Shown here one piece after another: positions 23,918-36,352 of a stretch of 64,000 bases of DNA. The notes under the pieces were generated by a model. It ran no database searches, had not been told where the DNA came from, and saw nothing but the letters and a program-made list of their open reading frames with translations. The translations under genes were made by a program, and so were the position numbers. The stretch is from the NCBI GenBank assembly GCA_027924585.1, contig BSBM01001927.1:514160-578159 (forward strand), given 5' to 3'. Position 1 is the first letter of the stretch. The number at the start of each line of letters is the position of its first letter. The stretch comes from Larix kaempferi. Taxonomy: Eukaryota; Streptophyta; Pinopsida; Pinales; Pinaceae.

Positions 23918-24060
23918 GTCGAGGTCAAGGAGGTCAGAGAGGTCGGAGGAGGTCGAGGAGGTCAAGGAGGTCGAAGGAGGTCGAGGAGGTCGGAGGTCGG
24001 TGAGGTCGAGAAGGTCGGGGGAGGTCATAGGAGGTCGAGGAGATCGGAGGTCGGGGAAGG
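23918..24060. repeat. GGTCGAGGA-type minisatellite
   Basis: About 140 bases of imperfect 'gaggtcgag', 'gaggtcaag' and 'gaggtcgga' units of 9-12 bases. It is purine-rich on the plus strand, and the units being mostly multiples of three keep frames open on both strands. It uses the same GGTCGA word that is enriched across the preceding 7 kb. Confidence 0.9.
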
Positions 24061-24255
24061 CGATGAACGAAATTGGAAATTTAAATTCGAATTGAAATTC
24101 AATTTTATATATAATATTCAACTCCATCCATAAATTTGATGGTCGATGAGTCAACTAACTGTTCCAGTCAGCAACGCGTGTTCCTAGATTGTTACAAACT
24201 TTTCTCTTTTCCTACCGGCGTTCACTTTTGCCCTTGAAGGGGCAAATGCTAGTTA

Positions 24256-24790
24256 GATTTCTTAGCAATGACTTGTTTTGTGATGATTTTGTATGAATTC
24301 CATGTAATAAGACTCCATTCATACTCAATATTAAAGACTCCATTTATTTTCAATCCCTTAAATAACAATGACACAAATCATTTATTTTTATGTTGCAAAA
24401 ATGTCTATAAACCAACCTCAAAAATACTATAGTATCATTCAAAGAATTTTAAATAATTACATAAAATAAATATTTGAATTTGTGCGAATATTTAGATTTC
24501 TTAGCAATGACTTGTTTTGTGATGATTTTTTTATGAATTCCATGTAATGATTTTTTAGATTTCTAAGACGCCATTTATTTTCAATCTGACAAAAATCATT
24601 TATTTTTATGTTGCAAAAATGTCTATAGACCAACCTCAAAACCACTGTAGTATCATTCGAAAAAATTTAAATAATTACATAAAATAAATATTTGAACTTG
24701 TGCGAATATTTAAATTTCTTAGCAATGAATTGTTTTGTGTTGATTTTTTATGAATTCCATGTAATAAGACTCCATTCATACTCAATATAA
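24256..24790 (+). repeat. Tandem copies 2 and 3 of the dispersed AT-rich repeat
   Basis: Copies of the 14467-14620 block lie at 24342-24493 and 24570-24715. They are separated and flanked by repeats of 'tttcttagcaatgacttgtt' and 'gaattccatgtaataagact' (about 24256, 24494, 24712). The result is a small local tandem array with a unit of about 230 bp. Confidence 0.85.
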
Positions 24791-25069
24791 TCAATAGTTT
24801 ACTTAATTAATCTATTGTATCTATAAGAAAAAATGCAACACACTCATTAATATTTCTATTTGTATATCACAAAATTATTAAGTAAAGTTAGTACATTTTG
24901 GTAAATAATTTTACAAAAGAAAACATAATCATTTATATATCATTCATTTTTTTTAAGCAACTAATTTCTAAAACAAATACAATTATCATAATCGTTTTTT
25001 AATCAAAAGTTTCTTTATCTAGGAGACCATATTGCCTTCAAATTCTTCTCTCATTTGGACTTTCGCTCG

Positions 25070-25745
25070 ATCTGCTATGGACACTTGCTAGTAGTAGAGA
25101 AATGCGTGTGGTGTTAGAGATGATGGACACACACCGGCATTAGTCATATTGCAGGTTGTTTCTTGTAGTATTGTACCTGAGTCGAGCACATGTAGTAGAA
25201 AGATAGGAATAAATGAACCCCATAATTTGGGTTCCAGAGAATGGTTAGAAGGTACCTTAGAGATCTACTATTAATTGTTCATATCTTTCATAAATATGAG
25301 TTCTTGATGTGGGACCCATGATAAAAGTATAAGCTTTATTCTCTGAGAAATTTACCTTAACACTTCAATGCGTGTCAATCTTCAAAGTATCTTTAAAAGA
25401 CAGAGATAATTGCTTTTGCCAAAGCGTCACCATTTGCTTTGCCCGCAACAACTCCCTTTCTTTTTCGAGAAAAAATGAAGGACCCCTACCTACTTCACTT
25501 CCCTACCCTACATCCGACTTTTAATCTTGATTGGAAGACCTAATTTTTAACATTTGGTTACCTTCCAATGGTGGTTGCATCCGAGTTGACTCATTTGATT
25601 GGGCTTTATTCAACTTGTCTGTCATCATTAATGTTGGTTTGATTCTTCATGTTCCTTTTAATCACTTACCCATAGACTAATTCATGATGTTCTTTATGCT
25701 CTAATGACCAATGCTTACTTGGATTCTCTAATATTTATAATCTGA
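25070..25745 (+). repeat. Diverged copy of part of module I
   Basis: The sequence from 'tatggacacttgctagtagt' to 'ggattctctaatatttataa' aligns in order with module I at about 34330-35050 and about 58985-59705. Shared blocks include 'aggaataaatgaacccc' and 'gaatggtta'. It has many substitutions and indels, so it is older than the two copies to the right. Confidence 0.8.
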
Positions 25746-25799
25746 GAATCGCATCGCCCTTCTGCGGCAGAGTGATTCTCATAATCGTGGATGCCCAAA

Positions 25800-26560
25800 G
25801 GGTGAAGGTGTGGGTAGCGGGTGGGTGGCGGGGAGGGGGAGGGGAGGGAGGAGAGGGGGGATAAGGGGAGGGCGTGGGAGGGAGGGGACCATGGGGGAGG
25901 CGAAGGAGGGAGGGGTGACGAGGGTTAGGTTTTTTCTTAATTCAATTATATATATATTTATTTATTTATTTTATTTTTATTTTTTTTGTTTAGTTTTTAG
26001 GTAGGCTTAAGTGTTTTTCTTTAATTTGAATCTGTTTATAAGTTTTTTATTTTAATTTTTTTAAAATTGAAACTTTCATATATTTTTAATAAAAAAATTT
26101 CAATTGAATTGTTTTTTTAAATGCAAATTTTTTATATACATTTTATATTTAAAAAAAAATAGTTTGATTTTTAAATTTTGTATTTTTAGTCTTGTTTTCT
26201 AATTTTTATTAAATTTTCTTAATAACAACTTTTAAACAATTTTGTTTATTTTGGAATATTTTCCAAAAAATATATTTTTTAAAAAATTTGTATTTTTTTT
26301 AATATTGTTTTTTAAATTTGTTCAAAGTGGTTTTACTTTTTTAAAATGTTATTTTTTTTTAAATTTGTTTTTTTGGAAATTTGAGATTTATGTTTCATTT
26401 TCATTTTAATATTTTTGTATTTTTTTTATAATTTTTTGTTTATAATTTTTTTAAGGTTGTAAATCATTTTTGAAATTATTTTTAATTTGCTTTTTAATTT
26501 TTTTTAATAATTTTTGCTTTTTTAATTTTGAATTTAATGCTAGGAGGTCTTTGGAATTGT
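25800..26560. repeat. G-rich minisatellite followed by T-rich low-complexity DNA
   Basis: About 25800-25925 is a run of GGGGAGGG/GGGTGG-type words with potential for G-quadruplex formation on the plus strand. From 25926 to about 26560 the sequence is dominated by T-runs interrupted by A/G (tttttaatttt words). The 64-codon plus frame here is Gly/Arg low complexity and is not called. Confidence 0.85.
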
Positions 26561-26799
26561 TTTTTAGTGTTTTTGATGCAAATATATGAATTTCGATGGC
26601 TTGAGTTCTCATTCTTTGTATTTAATTTTCTTTAATAGTCAATGGGAAAAGAACAAGGAATTTTCTGAATTTTCTTTAATTTTATTTTCTTTAATAGTCA
26701 ACGGCTTCTACCAAAATCCAAAAATGGGAAGGTCTTTTCGCTTTCACAACTAAAATTATTTCCCAAAAGATATCTTATCTCTTGTAAAAAAATTAAAGT

Positions 26800-27300
26800 T
26801 AAAATCTTTGATGGCAAGGGAAAAATATCTACATATGATCATTTTATTCGATCTTTTTTAATTGTATGATTAAAAACTTTATTGACACAAGTATTATATG
26901 CAGATTTTCAGTTCTCACTTTCAGAGGAAGGGTCAAATACTGGTTAGAGAAATTTCTTGACAACTATTTTCACACGTGGACTTAGTTCATGGGAGAATTT
27001 TTAAATGATTTTGAGAATTATAATTGTGAGGAACTCTGGGAAGAGTTTTGGAGTATTCGGAAGGGAGAAGAAGAATTTGAAGATGAGTTCGTGAGAAGAG
27101 TTGCATGAGTTTATTTTTTATTCCATGACAATGATAGACCCCCTTGGGGAGAATATCTAAAGGCATACTCTAACCTACTTTGTATTGGATTGTTGGAAGC
27201 AAAATGTATAAGAATAAAGGAAGAACAAAGTCATATCTCGATTAAGGAAGATGTGTTTGGTTATGAAGTATCTTCTAATCTTGGAATCCCTTATCATTTT
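26800..27300 (+). pseudogene. Decayed retrotransposon gag fragment
   Basis: Conceptual translation of broken plus frames gives gag-like wording. First comes FDGKGKISTYDHFIRSF, then FRGRVKYWLEKFLDNYFHTW, then FLNDFENYNCEELWEEF and SIRKGEEEFEDEFVRRV, followed by FHDNDRPPWGEYL. The order (FDGKG, then a Lys/Tyr-Trp core, then F-x-x-x-F...EEL...RKG-E-E-x-E-F) matches the plant retrotransposon gag domain used by Ty3/gypsy-type elements. Frames shift and stops intervene, so it is dead. No reverse transcriptase follows directly. Confidence 0.55.
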
Positions 27301-28215
27301 TGAACAATTTTCCCATGCTAGAATTCCTCCTAAAGATGATGGAATCAATCAATGCATTGGAATAATGTCTAAAAACCATGATTAGGTAGATTCTTAGGAA
27401 GGGGGAGACAATATTGTAAGTAGGTGTTGATCTAATTCAAGATTCATGTCATTCAAATTCTTCTAATGCTAATATAGGTTTACTAGAATATTGCAAAAAT
27501 ATTAATGAAGTTGCACAAGTTCCTTGCACAGTAATAGAGCAATCACCACAGAGACCGAGTTTGATTGATAATGAAATAATAGATTTTTCTCTTAAATCTA
27601 ATTATACTGAAATGAATACTCATCAAGATAGTGAAATAGTTTCAGGTTCTAGGGAAGAATTTAATGAGTTTAACACTTTTTATTACTTATATCCTAACTT
27701 ATTTGATGGTCGTGATGTATAGGAAAGCACTATATATTTTTTGACATGTTTTCTACATGGACAAGATTGAACAAGGTATAAGAAGAAGGAGAATTCATTA
27801 TTGGAGGTGAGGGAAGAATGATTGCACCTTTTGTGATTAATCCCAGTAACCCATTACAAGTTTACATTGAAGGAGAAAGTTAGTTATCTAATGATTCCCC
27901 TAATATGAGAAGTTATCAAGAAGTTGACCCATCTTATCAATCGAGAGAAATTGAGTTCGATGATTATCCTTTTAAAACATCAATTGGACATAGAAATGAT
28001 GAAGTAGAGGATGAGTTAGTTTGAATTAAAGGAACATATTGTAGTGGAGTGGATTGTGATATAATCTCATCCTTGATGTATCATGAATAAGATGAAACTA
28101 TGGAATGTATGGAAGAAAATGAAAATGAAGATATTAGGCACTACACCTACTCCCAAACTAGGAAAACAAGGTTGAGTCAGATCCTCAATGTGTACACCAT
28201 TTTCCAAACTCTGAT
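27301..28215. other. Continuation of the decayed retroelement region
   Basis: Short broken plus-strand frames carry coding-like text (for example SGSREEFNEFNTFYYLYPN near 27650) but no recognised domain. This suggests the degenerate continuation of the gag-bearing element. Confidence 0.35.
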
Positions 28216-28689
28216 ATGTTCTTGAGTATTAGTGACTCCCTACCAGGTAAACATGGTAACAATGAGGTATTATTTTTCTTTGTGAACTCAACTCAATTTT
28301 ATTATTATTCCCTGCATATTTTCCATGATCTGATAGTCATGTCAAGTCTTCATGATCTTTCTCTACCTTTGGAACCCAAGGTTACTTTCAACAGAAAAAC
28401 TAAAATAGGAAGAATGACCCATCAAAGTTCTCATAGTGTTTCTCATAAGCATTATTTATCGCCCACAAATTTCCTCCACCAATGTCATGGTTTACATTTT
28501 GAATTTCATGATAGAATTGCAGTTTGGCTAGAGCATTGTAACATACTCATTACCCTTGGTATTGATTTCAATGTACAGGGTATACATTTTTTTCTCTTAA
28601 CTCCTATCAATATTTCAAGTAATACACATGCAACAGTTTCATTATTATTCAAGTGCATTCCTCATTACATAGTCACACATAAAAATTAA
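28216..28689 (+). CDS. 157-codon open frame in the retroelement region, unknown function
   Basis: The frame starts MFLSISDSLPGKHGNNEVLF and is rich in His, Phe and Ser (for example HQSSHSVSHKHYLSPTNF, LHFEFHDRIAVWLEHCNIL). It is long for this AT-rich context and lies about 0.9 kb after the gag-like fragment on the same strand. It may be a surviving piece of the same element's accessory or spacer region. I recognise no domain and no splice signals. It could also be a chance frame. Confidence 0.35.
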   Translation: MFLSISDSLPGKHGNNEVLFFFVNSTQFYYYSLHIFHDLIVMSSLHDLSLPLEPKVTFNRKTKIGRMTHQSSHSVSHKHYLSPTNFLHQCHGLHFEFHDRIAVWLEHCNILITLGIDFNVQGIHFFLLTPINISSNTHATVSLLFKCIPHYIVTHKN

Positions 28690-30135
28690 TCCTAAAGGTA
28701 ATATCGCAAGATCATTAACATCTATATGCATGTAAAGGACCTACTGTAATGATCAATCATTGTTTGTTGCAACCAGTGTGATTAAGTAAGATGTTTTTAA
28801 TCACACTTCTTATTAATCTTATTCATCTACATTATAGATATCTAATATGGTTAACTAATCTCAACTTGTATAGAGATTAGCATTGTATATATCGAGGATG
28901 ATTACATTCTTGTTACTTGGGATTTAACATAATAACATAACTCCCTATTATAGGCTTTACACACTATATATGTATAAATCAAGTACATAAAGCTTAATCA
29001 GCAACAACTAAAATTCAACTATTTTATGATGTTGAACCAACATACCTATTTGACAACCATACTCATAATCCTCAACCAATTACAACATCCTAAACTCATC
29101 ATCTATAAAATATAAGGACTAAATAGCAAGCCATGTTTATTGCAGAAATATAGGGAGTGTAAATACATCTTTGCATGGTTATTTACTTGTTTAAAATATT
29201 CTCTATACCATTGTGAATTACAATAACACATGCATACATTATTAAGTGAAAAATTACCTTCTCATCATATATAATTATTGTACTACAAGGATGGCTTAAT
29301 TCACATATACTTATTATTTACAATGTATTTACCACTTAGTTTTTAACCAAACATAAATAAGTGATGTGAACAGAACAAATAAGGATAATTTACAAAACTA
29401 AAATAAATTAAACATAAATACTAACTGCAACATACATAATACAAATACATAGCTTAAATTGTTCACTTGGGGACTAAAAACGCAACTACAACGTTCCACC
29501 CAATCGTAGGCATTATGTCCAGCCTATACTCTGTTAGCTGAGAGGCCACCCCTGAGATAGGAAACGTATCCACTAGGGTAAGGACCCACAAAAATATTCT
29601 CATCAATATTCCCTGATATGATCTAAAATGCTAAACCGCCAGCCACACCCAAGCAATAAAAATTGATCTTCAACCATAAGTTCAATTCATAAATAATAGG
29701 ATCGGTTCAGTAACATCAACTATGCAAATGTTAAACTAAGTTTTACAATCAATAAGCTTGAATTTAACAAACTTGATTCTTTATTAAGAAACTTAGTTTT
29801 CAATTACTATTTACTAATGAAGAGCTCTTCTCTCTTAAGCAAAAATGCTCTAGCCTCTTTGTAATTTATATGATATTATTTACTATTATAGTAAAGACTC
29901 CCTTAAGAAGTCTCCTTAGTACTAACATAAAGTTAGAATAATACTCCTAATTTCAAATTCTTAATATTAATCATTGTATCAAATGATATACAAGAGTTAG
30001 AAATTTTTTATTACTCATGGTATAAATAATTTAAATAAGTAATGATTATACCCAGAGCTGATTTCTCTCCAAAGAGATATCGTTTCCCCCCAATCCAAAT
30101 AGTAATTAAATAGCAACTAGTCAAAAAATGCGTAA
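28690..30135. other. Unannotated AT-rich stretch
   Basis: I see no supported gene. Short words such as 'ctcttctctcttaag' near 29830 foreshadow the Ct/Ag-rich hairpin-like motifs of module P, so the duplicated unit may begin slightly before 30136. Confidence 0.5.
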
Positions 30136-31084
30136 CAAGTATATCATTCTTTTACAAGTTTTATTTAAATATATATTCAATAACTTACCTCAATCAAATC
30201 AACTTAAACTAATATTAATGTTAACAAAACAATTATATCATGTTTGAAGTCAACTCTCCAAAGGGAGAGACTGTCTACTTCTTTCAATGACAATAATATT
30301 ATTTAAACTCTTAAGGTCAGCTTTCCAAGAGATAAACTACCCTCTTTACAAAATGAATTAAAACAATAATTCACATCTAGAGTCAAATATGTCGAACGAG
30401 GGGTTTCTCTCTTCTCAATATTAAATTTATCTAAACAATAAACATAAATTTGGATTCATCTTCTTTCCAAATAGAGAGACACTCACTTCATTTATCAACA
30501 ATAACCATAATTCTAGAGTCGTCTTCTCTTCCAAGAGAGACACACTCTCTTCATTCAATAGTTTTGTATATTATACTAACAAAAGATGGGATTGGTTGTC
30601 CCTCTATTCACACATCTCGTAAACAGTAGACATGTTAACAAGAGATGGAATCAATGTTAACAATAGACATGTTAACATTTCCATAGAGGATCACTCCTCT
30701 ATTCCAACAAAAGACCTCATATAGAGAACATTTCGGTCTTCCTCAATGGTGATATTTTTAATCAATAGCAAGCATAACAAAGTAATCCCTCCCTTTCAAA
30801 CAAAAACAAATATTTTTCACAAACAACACACAAAAAGAGGTCGGATTTCTATAGAGACCGACCCTCACTTTCATTGATAACCAGCAATCCCTCATGGAAG
30901 TTGGCTCCCGCTTTTCTCCATGAGCACCCCCTTCCAAAAGGTGTTACGGTTCAATCTCCTTTTCTTTAGGCCATAACCAATTAAACAATTTACTAAAAAG
31001 GAATACCCTAAGTGAATGAATGAATGGTTATGTTTTGTAATATTTGAATACTTATTGTTTTAAATAAATATCCATTCAATATAT
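30136..31084 (+). repeat. Module P, copy 1
   Basis: This module starts at 'caagtatatcattc' and ends at the junction 'atccattcaatatat|aaataac'. It holds short inverted words such as 'ctctccaaagggagaga' (about 30258) and several 'agagaga' / 'tctctc' clusters. Copies lie at 46931-47950 and, truncated at its left, at 55264-55762. P2 and P3 carry a segment ('actagagtagaatggatgga' onward) of about 75 bases that P1 lacks. Confidence 0.88.
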
Positions 31085-31127
31085 AAATAACTTTATTGTA
31101 CTTGTTATAATATGTAACAAGATGGTG

Positions 31128-31161
<34 letters not shown>

Positions 31162-32719
31162 CTTTATATTGATGCATTTTCATACATAATAATATCAATT
31201 TTCAAGGAATTTTCAAGGATATATTTGGATTAATTAATTAATTTGCACTTGAAAATAGGATTTGGCTTTTCTTTCTAGAGATTGCTTTCCAAAATCCTAA
31301 AGATGTCTCTTACGTAGGTTAAGATAATCACACACAATAATAATAATAATAATAATAATCTTAATCATGTTTCACATAGGCTACTATTAGCAATTAACTC
31401 ATAATAATAATTCACTTCTACTAGAGAGCATAAGCTCATCTTGACGTATAATAGTAAAAGTTAACTCCCTCTTTAGATCATAGAATCTTGTTGATATTTT
31501 GCCATGATAAGTTCATAATGGCTACTAGATAATCCAAAACCACTACTCTGATGTTTTAGGATAGGCTTACATTATTGGTTATTCACTTAAGCTAATAAAC
31601 GAGTAAGGTTAACTCACTTCCGCTTGAGTGCAAATGTTCATAAGCTAATGATCACAATTAACTTATCTTCAGGATTTATAGGTACCAAGATGACACCCAA
31701 TCATCATCAACCAAATTCCCAAGGATTCTCTAACCTTTGACCTTTCCCCCTAGTGGATACCATCGCCCCTCTTTACAGTTTCCTGGCACATTTAGTCCCC
31801 TAGATTATTTTATTAATTCTTAATTTGCATTCGATGTCAACATGATTTAGCTAGCGCATGGTTCTACTATACAATCACAATGCTATCTAGTGCTAAAACA
31901 TTTATTGGCATGGAATTGGCCTTGAGATCCTTGCCATGAACTAGTTCACAATCACATTTACATCCTTGTATTTCAATTACAACAATTAGGGGTCAAGAGA
32001 GACAGATATTACAAGCATTCTTATTCCAAAAGGTTTCAAGAGAATGGTAAGGCTATTATGTTAATGTTTGTGAATAGAAATCTAGATGATAAATGTGATA
32101 TATTCCTTTTTATGTTTCATTTAGAAGCATTTCAATTTTGGGTATGGATATGCGGATGCTAGTGTTCTTTCGGGATTGGAGCCGCTCTGATGGTTACATT
32201 GGTTATTTGTTTTCACGTGATCTTTATTGTACCAGAGTAGCTTAGGATATATGTAGTTTCTTTTACTTAGCTAGTTTTTGTTTACAATAATATATTTTTG
32301 TTCTCTGAACAAATCAATATGGTGGAGAATTGTTCCATGTAATTGAAACTTTTACTTTAGTTCTACTTTTAATTTTGCAGAAAGAGGAAGAGAATACAAG
32401 ACATGTACTTAATTCCATAAATAAAACTCTTTCCATGAATAAAATTTATGTCATGTATAGAGAAGTTTTGTCGAGGAAGTGTCTTTCATAATTTTTATTT
32501 ACTAGTCCCTTGAATACTTTTCTTTGAATTCAACAACTAGTCATTTATTCGTCATTGGAAATGATCATTCAATTAGCATGAGATTTTACTATCCTTTTGG
32601 TTTTGGCTCTAGGTACACTTGGTAATATCCATCCAGTGGATTAGGAATTTGTTTCTTGAAGCTAAGGAATACATTCAAAAGACACCACCGCAATTATTTC
32701 TCTAATCTTTGGAAGATCT
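31085..32719 (+). repeat. Module A, copy 1, with a two-exon gene fragment
   Basis: The module runs from 'aaataactttattg' to 'ttggaagatct' (1635 bp) and contains a (TA)n run (31129-31159) and an (AAT)n run near 31340. Two plus-strand exons are visible. Exon a, 31990-32046, encodes GSRETDITSILIPKGFKRM after acceptor TTAG and before donor ATG|GTAAGG. Exon b, 32381-32491, follows TTTTGCAG and encodes KEEENTRHVLNSINKTLSM and onward to a TAA. They join in phase 0 across a 334 bp intron. I do not recognise the protein. Module I follows directly. Confidence 0.85.
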
Positions 32720-35700
32720 TATTTCACATTATATTCTGATCCAAAGTTACAATGCATATAACTATAAAACATTTATCTCTAACTTTGAAATGTTTCAAGA
32801 CTTACCTTTTCCCTTGAAGCTTAAATTTTGTCCAACTTAATGAGAAATCACTTTGGACTAAAATGCAATCCTATATGTGCTTACCCTAATCTAACTAAAT
32901 CAAACCCCATTAAATTTTATGTTAAAGAATTAAAAATAAGTGGATTTTGCATTAAGGGTTGGTGCATTTACTTTCTAGGGATGTTGATATGTTTTCTGAA
33001 ATAGGGTTATGAATTCTGTCAATTCATTGATGGTTAGAGCAAGTTTTTGTTTTTATCCTCTTTAATAAATCTAATAATAAAACATCAAAAAGTTTGTAAA
33101 AGTTGGGGGTGAGGGTAGCTTGATCTCCATTAAGAATATGATCTTCATAACCTATAGGGAATTTGGAAAAGGATTGCATGTGGGTTGGATCATGCAATAC
33201 TATGCATTGGTTTGAGCAAATGGTATGGAATTATTTTCCTGTGTTTTGACATTGGAGGTCTCTTTTCATTAAGCTAAATACATTTTTGTCTTTGAGAGAT
33301 GAGTAGCTAATTTCATGAGGTTTACTTGATATTTTCATTGATAATTTTTCGCTAAAAAAAATTGTCCGTTTGTTTCGTGTTCACATACTTATTTCCTTCC
33401 CAATTGTCATCTTATGAGTCTTTTGTATGTTAATAATCCACGTTTATATGTGCTTCTTGGCTTGCTCCTAATCATTGGTCATTGTTGCTAGTCTTCGGTG
33501 ATTATTTTCTTTTTGAGAAATTAAGTCTTTATGTGACCTTGAAATTTTCATTGATGAGCATGAAATTAACCTTGCTTGGCCCAATTACATTGCTTTCATT
33601 ATCTAGAAGGACTTTATAGGGAGTTGTTGATATAGGGATAACAATGACATCTAGGGAGGAACCTAATCATTTGAGTCTCTGTAAATTATTCGGAGTGTTG
33701 CATTTGGAGGAACCATTAAAAAGTTTGATTTGGATCAGGTGTAATATTTTTTCATGGAGGAACACTCACAAATTTCAAGGGCTTAAAACATAAAGCATTA
33801 ATGTGTGTGACAGTAGGTGCTTTCTAGGTATTCTATGGAAGCTTCATCCACGTCACACACTAAAAAAACTTAGCCTTCTATTATTTTTGAAGGTGAGCAC
33901 ATAGGTGAAACCTAATGTGCCATGCCTACAAATCAAACACTAATATAAACTCCATCCTGCACCTTTAAGAGGTTTCTAGATCCGATCCCCCTATATGTGA
34001 ATAAAATCATAATGAAATGAATATATGTATGCATATACTCATATACTCTTCTACAAGAGAAAAATGAATCTGTTGATGACATCCCATTCCTTTAAAATCT
34101 TTTGAATATGCTCCCCAACCCATTTATTCATAAAAAAGGGCATATACAACCATATATTCTTCTTGAAGAAAAGATGGATTGGGACAAGATCATTCAGGTA
34201 AAAAAGGGTGCAAGAGGTAACTTTGTCAAGGCTATAGATGCATGTTGGTAGTAGATCCATGCTTGTGGAAACACAGATACTTTGGGATACAAACATCTAG
34301 GTAAAATGGGTTTGAAAAGGTAAGTCTGTCAAGGATATGGATGCTTGCTAGCAGTAGAGCAGTGCTTGTGGTGTGAGATTTGAGGGACAAACATCGACAT
34401 TAGTCATATTGCAGATTGTCGCTTGTAGTGTCGTACTCGAATCGAGCACATGTAGGAGAAATATAGGAATAAATGAACCCCATAATTTGGATTCAAGAGA
34501 ATGGTTATAAGGTGACCCTAGGGCTACTATTAATTGTTCTTATCTTTTTGAAATATGAACTCTTGATGTGGGACAAATGAAAAAGAAGAAGCTTTATTCT
34601 CTAAGAAATTTTCCTTTATACTCGAATGCATGTCAATATTCGAAGTATATTTAAAAGATAGCGATAATTGGTTCTCCCGAGGCCTCGCCATTTTTTGTGC
34701 CCGCAATAAATCTCCCTTTACTTTTGAGAAAAAAATGAAGGGCCCCAATTAATTTTTGAGAAAAAATGAAGTGGCTCCCATTAATTTTCTAGAAACTTCT
34801 ACCTACTTCACTACCATGCCCTACATTGGGCATTTAATCTTGGTCAGAAGACTTATGTTTAAACATTTGGTTGTACTACGATGATGGTTGCATCTAAGTT
34901 GACTTATTTGATTGGGTTTTCTTCGACCTATCTGTCATCATTAATGTTGGTTTGATTCTTCATGTGCCTTTTAAGCACATACCTATAGACTAATTCATGA
35001 CACTCTTTATGCTCCAACAAGCAATGCTTGCTTGAATTATCTAATATTTATAATATTTGATGATTGAATTCCAACTTATCCCATGAATAATGATTGGTTT
35101 TCATTGGCATCTGTTGTTATGTGCATACTCCTTATAATCATCAATTTGCATCAATCCCACTTATGAATTTTGTTTATAATCATCGATACATTTGAATGTA
35201 AAGATGAGTTAGGGTTAACTCGAATCGTGAGAATTGTGTCATGTCAATTTCATCTTCTTGTTTTCACCTGCTCAACATTATTTTCAAACTCTTGCAATCC
35301 TTCTAGAATGGTTTTGTTCATCTGGTTGAGTCGATTTTGAATTTCGACATTTTGGTTAAATTTCAATTACAATGCCTAATTTGATTAACTTTACACTTTG
35401 GTGAATTAAAATAAATTATCTAAAAAGGTTATCCTGATAAACTCAACTTATTCCGTAGAAGAAAATGTACAAATTTGTTGAGATGAGCTGCAGGATTTTA
35501 TTTGGGAAAAACGTCGAAATATTATAAAGCTAGATTTCCATTTAAAAAATGTTTTACATAAAGTATCATTGCACCTTGAATTTATATTATTATGATGTTT
35601 GGAGGTTTCTAAACTTGTTAAAAGTTGTTGGATTGGACTCCCATACCCGTGAACATGAAAACCCAAATTTATGAGCAACCTGCACTTTTTGAGAAACTAT

Positions 35701-36352
35701 CTTATTTATTGGATTGATATTTTTATTGATGTTGGTTTACGATACTTTGTTAAAACAATTGGGTGTTTTGATAGTTTATGTAATGTGATAGCTAGGGAAC
35801 AAAATAATTTAACTCAAGAATACATAAGAGATAGGCGTGAAAGCGCACTATATTTCTCATTAACCAAATGTACATATATATACAATGAGAAATGTCCCTT
35901 GGGTTTCATATTCCCAAGTGGACTCTTGGACTCACGGGTGACTCTTAGTCTCCCTTCACATTAATATTCCTCACACCAAGGATTAGACTCCAATAAATCC
36001 CCCCTTAATCCAAAGGGTGTATATGAGTCCAATAAAAAGAAGAGAGTTGAATAAGTGGAAGTGGACAACTACCACCAGCTGAAAATTTCCATCTCGAACA
36101 TCATTTACTAAGAAGGTTAGCTAGAAGCTTGCACATGATTCTGATAAATACAAGAGCTCTCTGAAGGGATGGTTTTTAGGCTGACCATCAACCGAAATAG
36201 GCTAGCAGAAGGATGAAATATTCTACTATGTGTGTGGTTCAATGCTGACCACAAACTCTCGAACTTGGAAACGACACTCGCTCAGAGGTTCTCTGGAACT
36301 TGGCTCGAAGGATCAGAGGTTCTATCTGGAATGATGGATATTGATAACTTCC
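32720..36352 (+). repeat. Module I, copy 1 (3633 bp)
   Basis: This module lies between A1 and A2 and is repeated at 57383-61010 with high identity. A 68-base stub of it remains at 49557-49624. Part of it (about 34330-35050) has an older copy at 25070-25745. Internally, 34214-34310 and 34319-34400 form a diverged direct repeat ('gtcaaggctatagatgca' / 'gtcaaggatatggatgct'). It has coding-like minus-strand text (see 33010-33330) but no intact gene. Flanking by two A modules resembles LTR-internal-LTR, but A lacks TG...CA ends and no primer-binding site or pol is visible. Confidence 0.85.
33010..33330 (-). pseudogene. Minus-strand coding-like fragment in module I, copy 1
   Basis: This fragment reads SLMKRDLQCQNTGK, then a stop where the other copy has Glu, then ICSNQCIVLHDPTHMQSFSK and onward to a stop after CSNHQ. 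The copy at 57684-57960 is open for 81 codons from an internal Met. Most differences keep protein-like text. The family is not recognised. Confidence 0.4.

Noticed and set aside
23819-24154. 104- and 98-codon frames over the GGTCGA minisatellite
   Set aside because: They are open on both strands only because the minisatellite units are mostly multiples of three. The text is Glu/Val/Gly or Leu/Asp/Pro low complexity.
34051-34296. Minus frame shared by both module I copies (81 codons, and 101 at 58954-58649) as a gene
   Set aside because: It is conserved only because the whole module is duplicated. It contains differing frame ends and no recognisable domain or exon signals.
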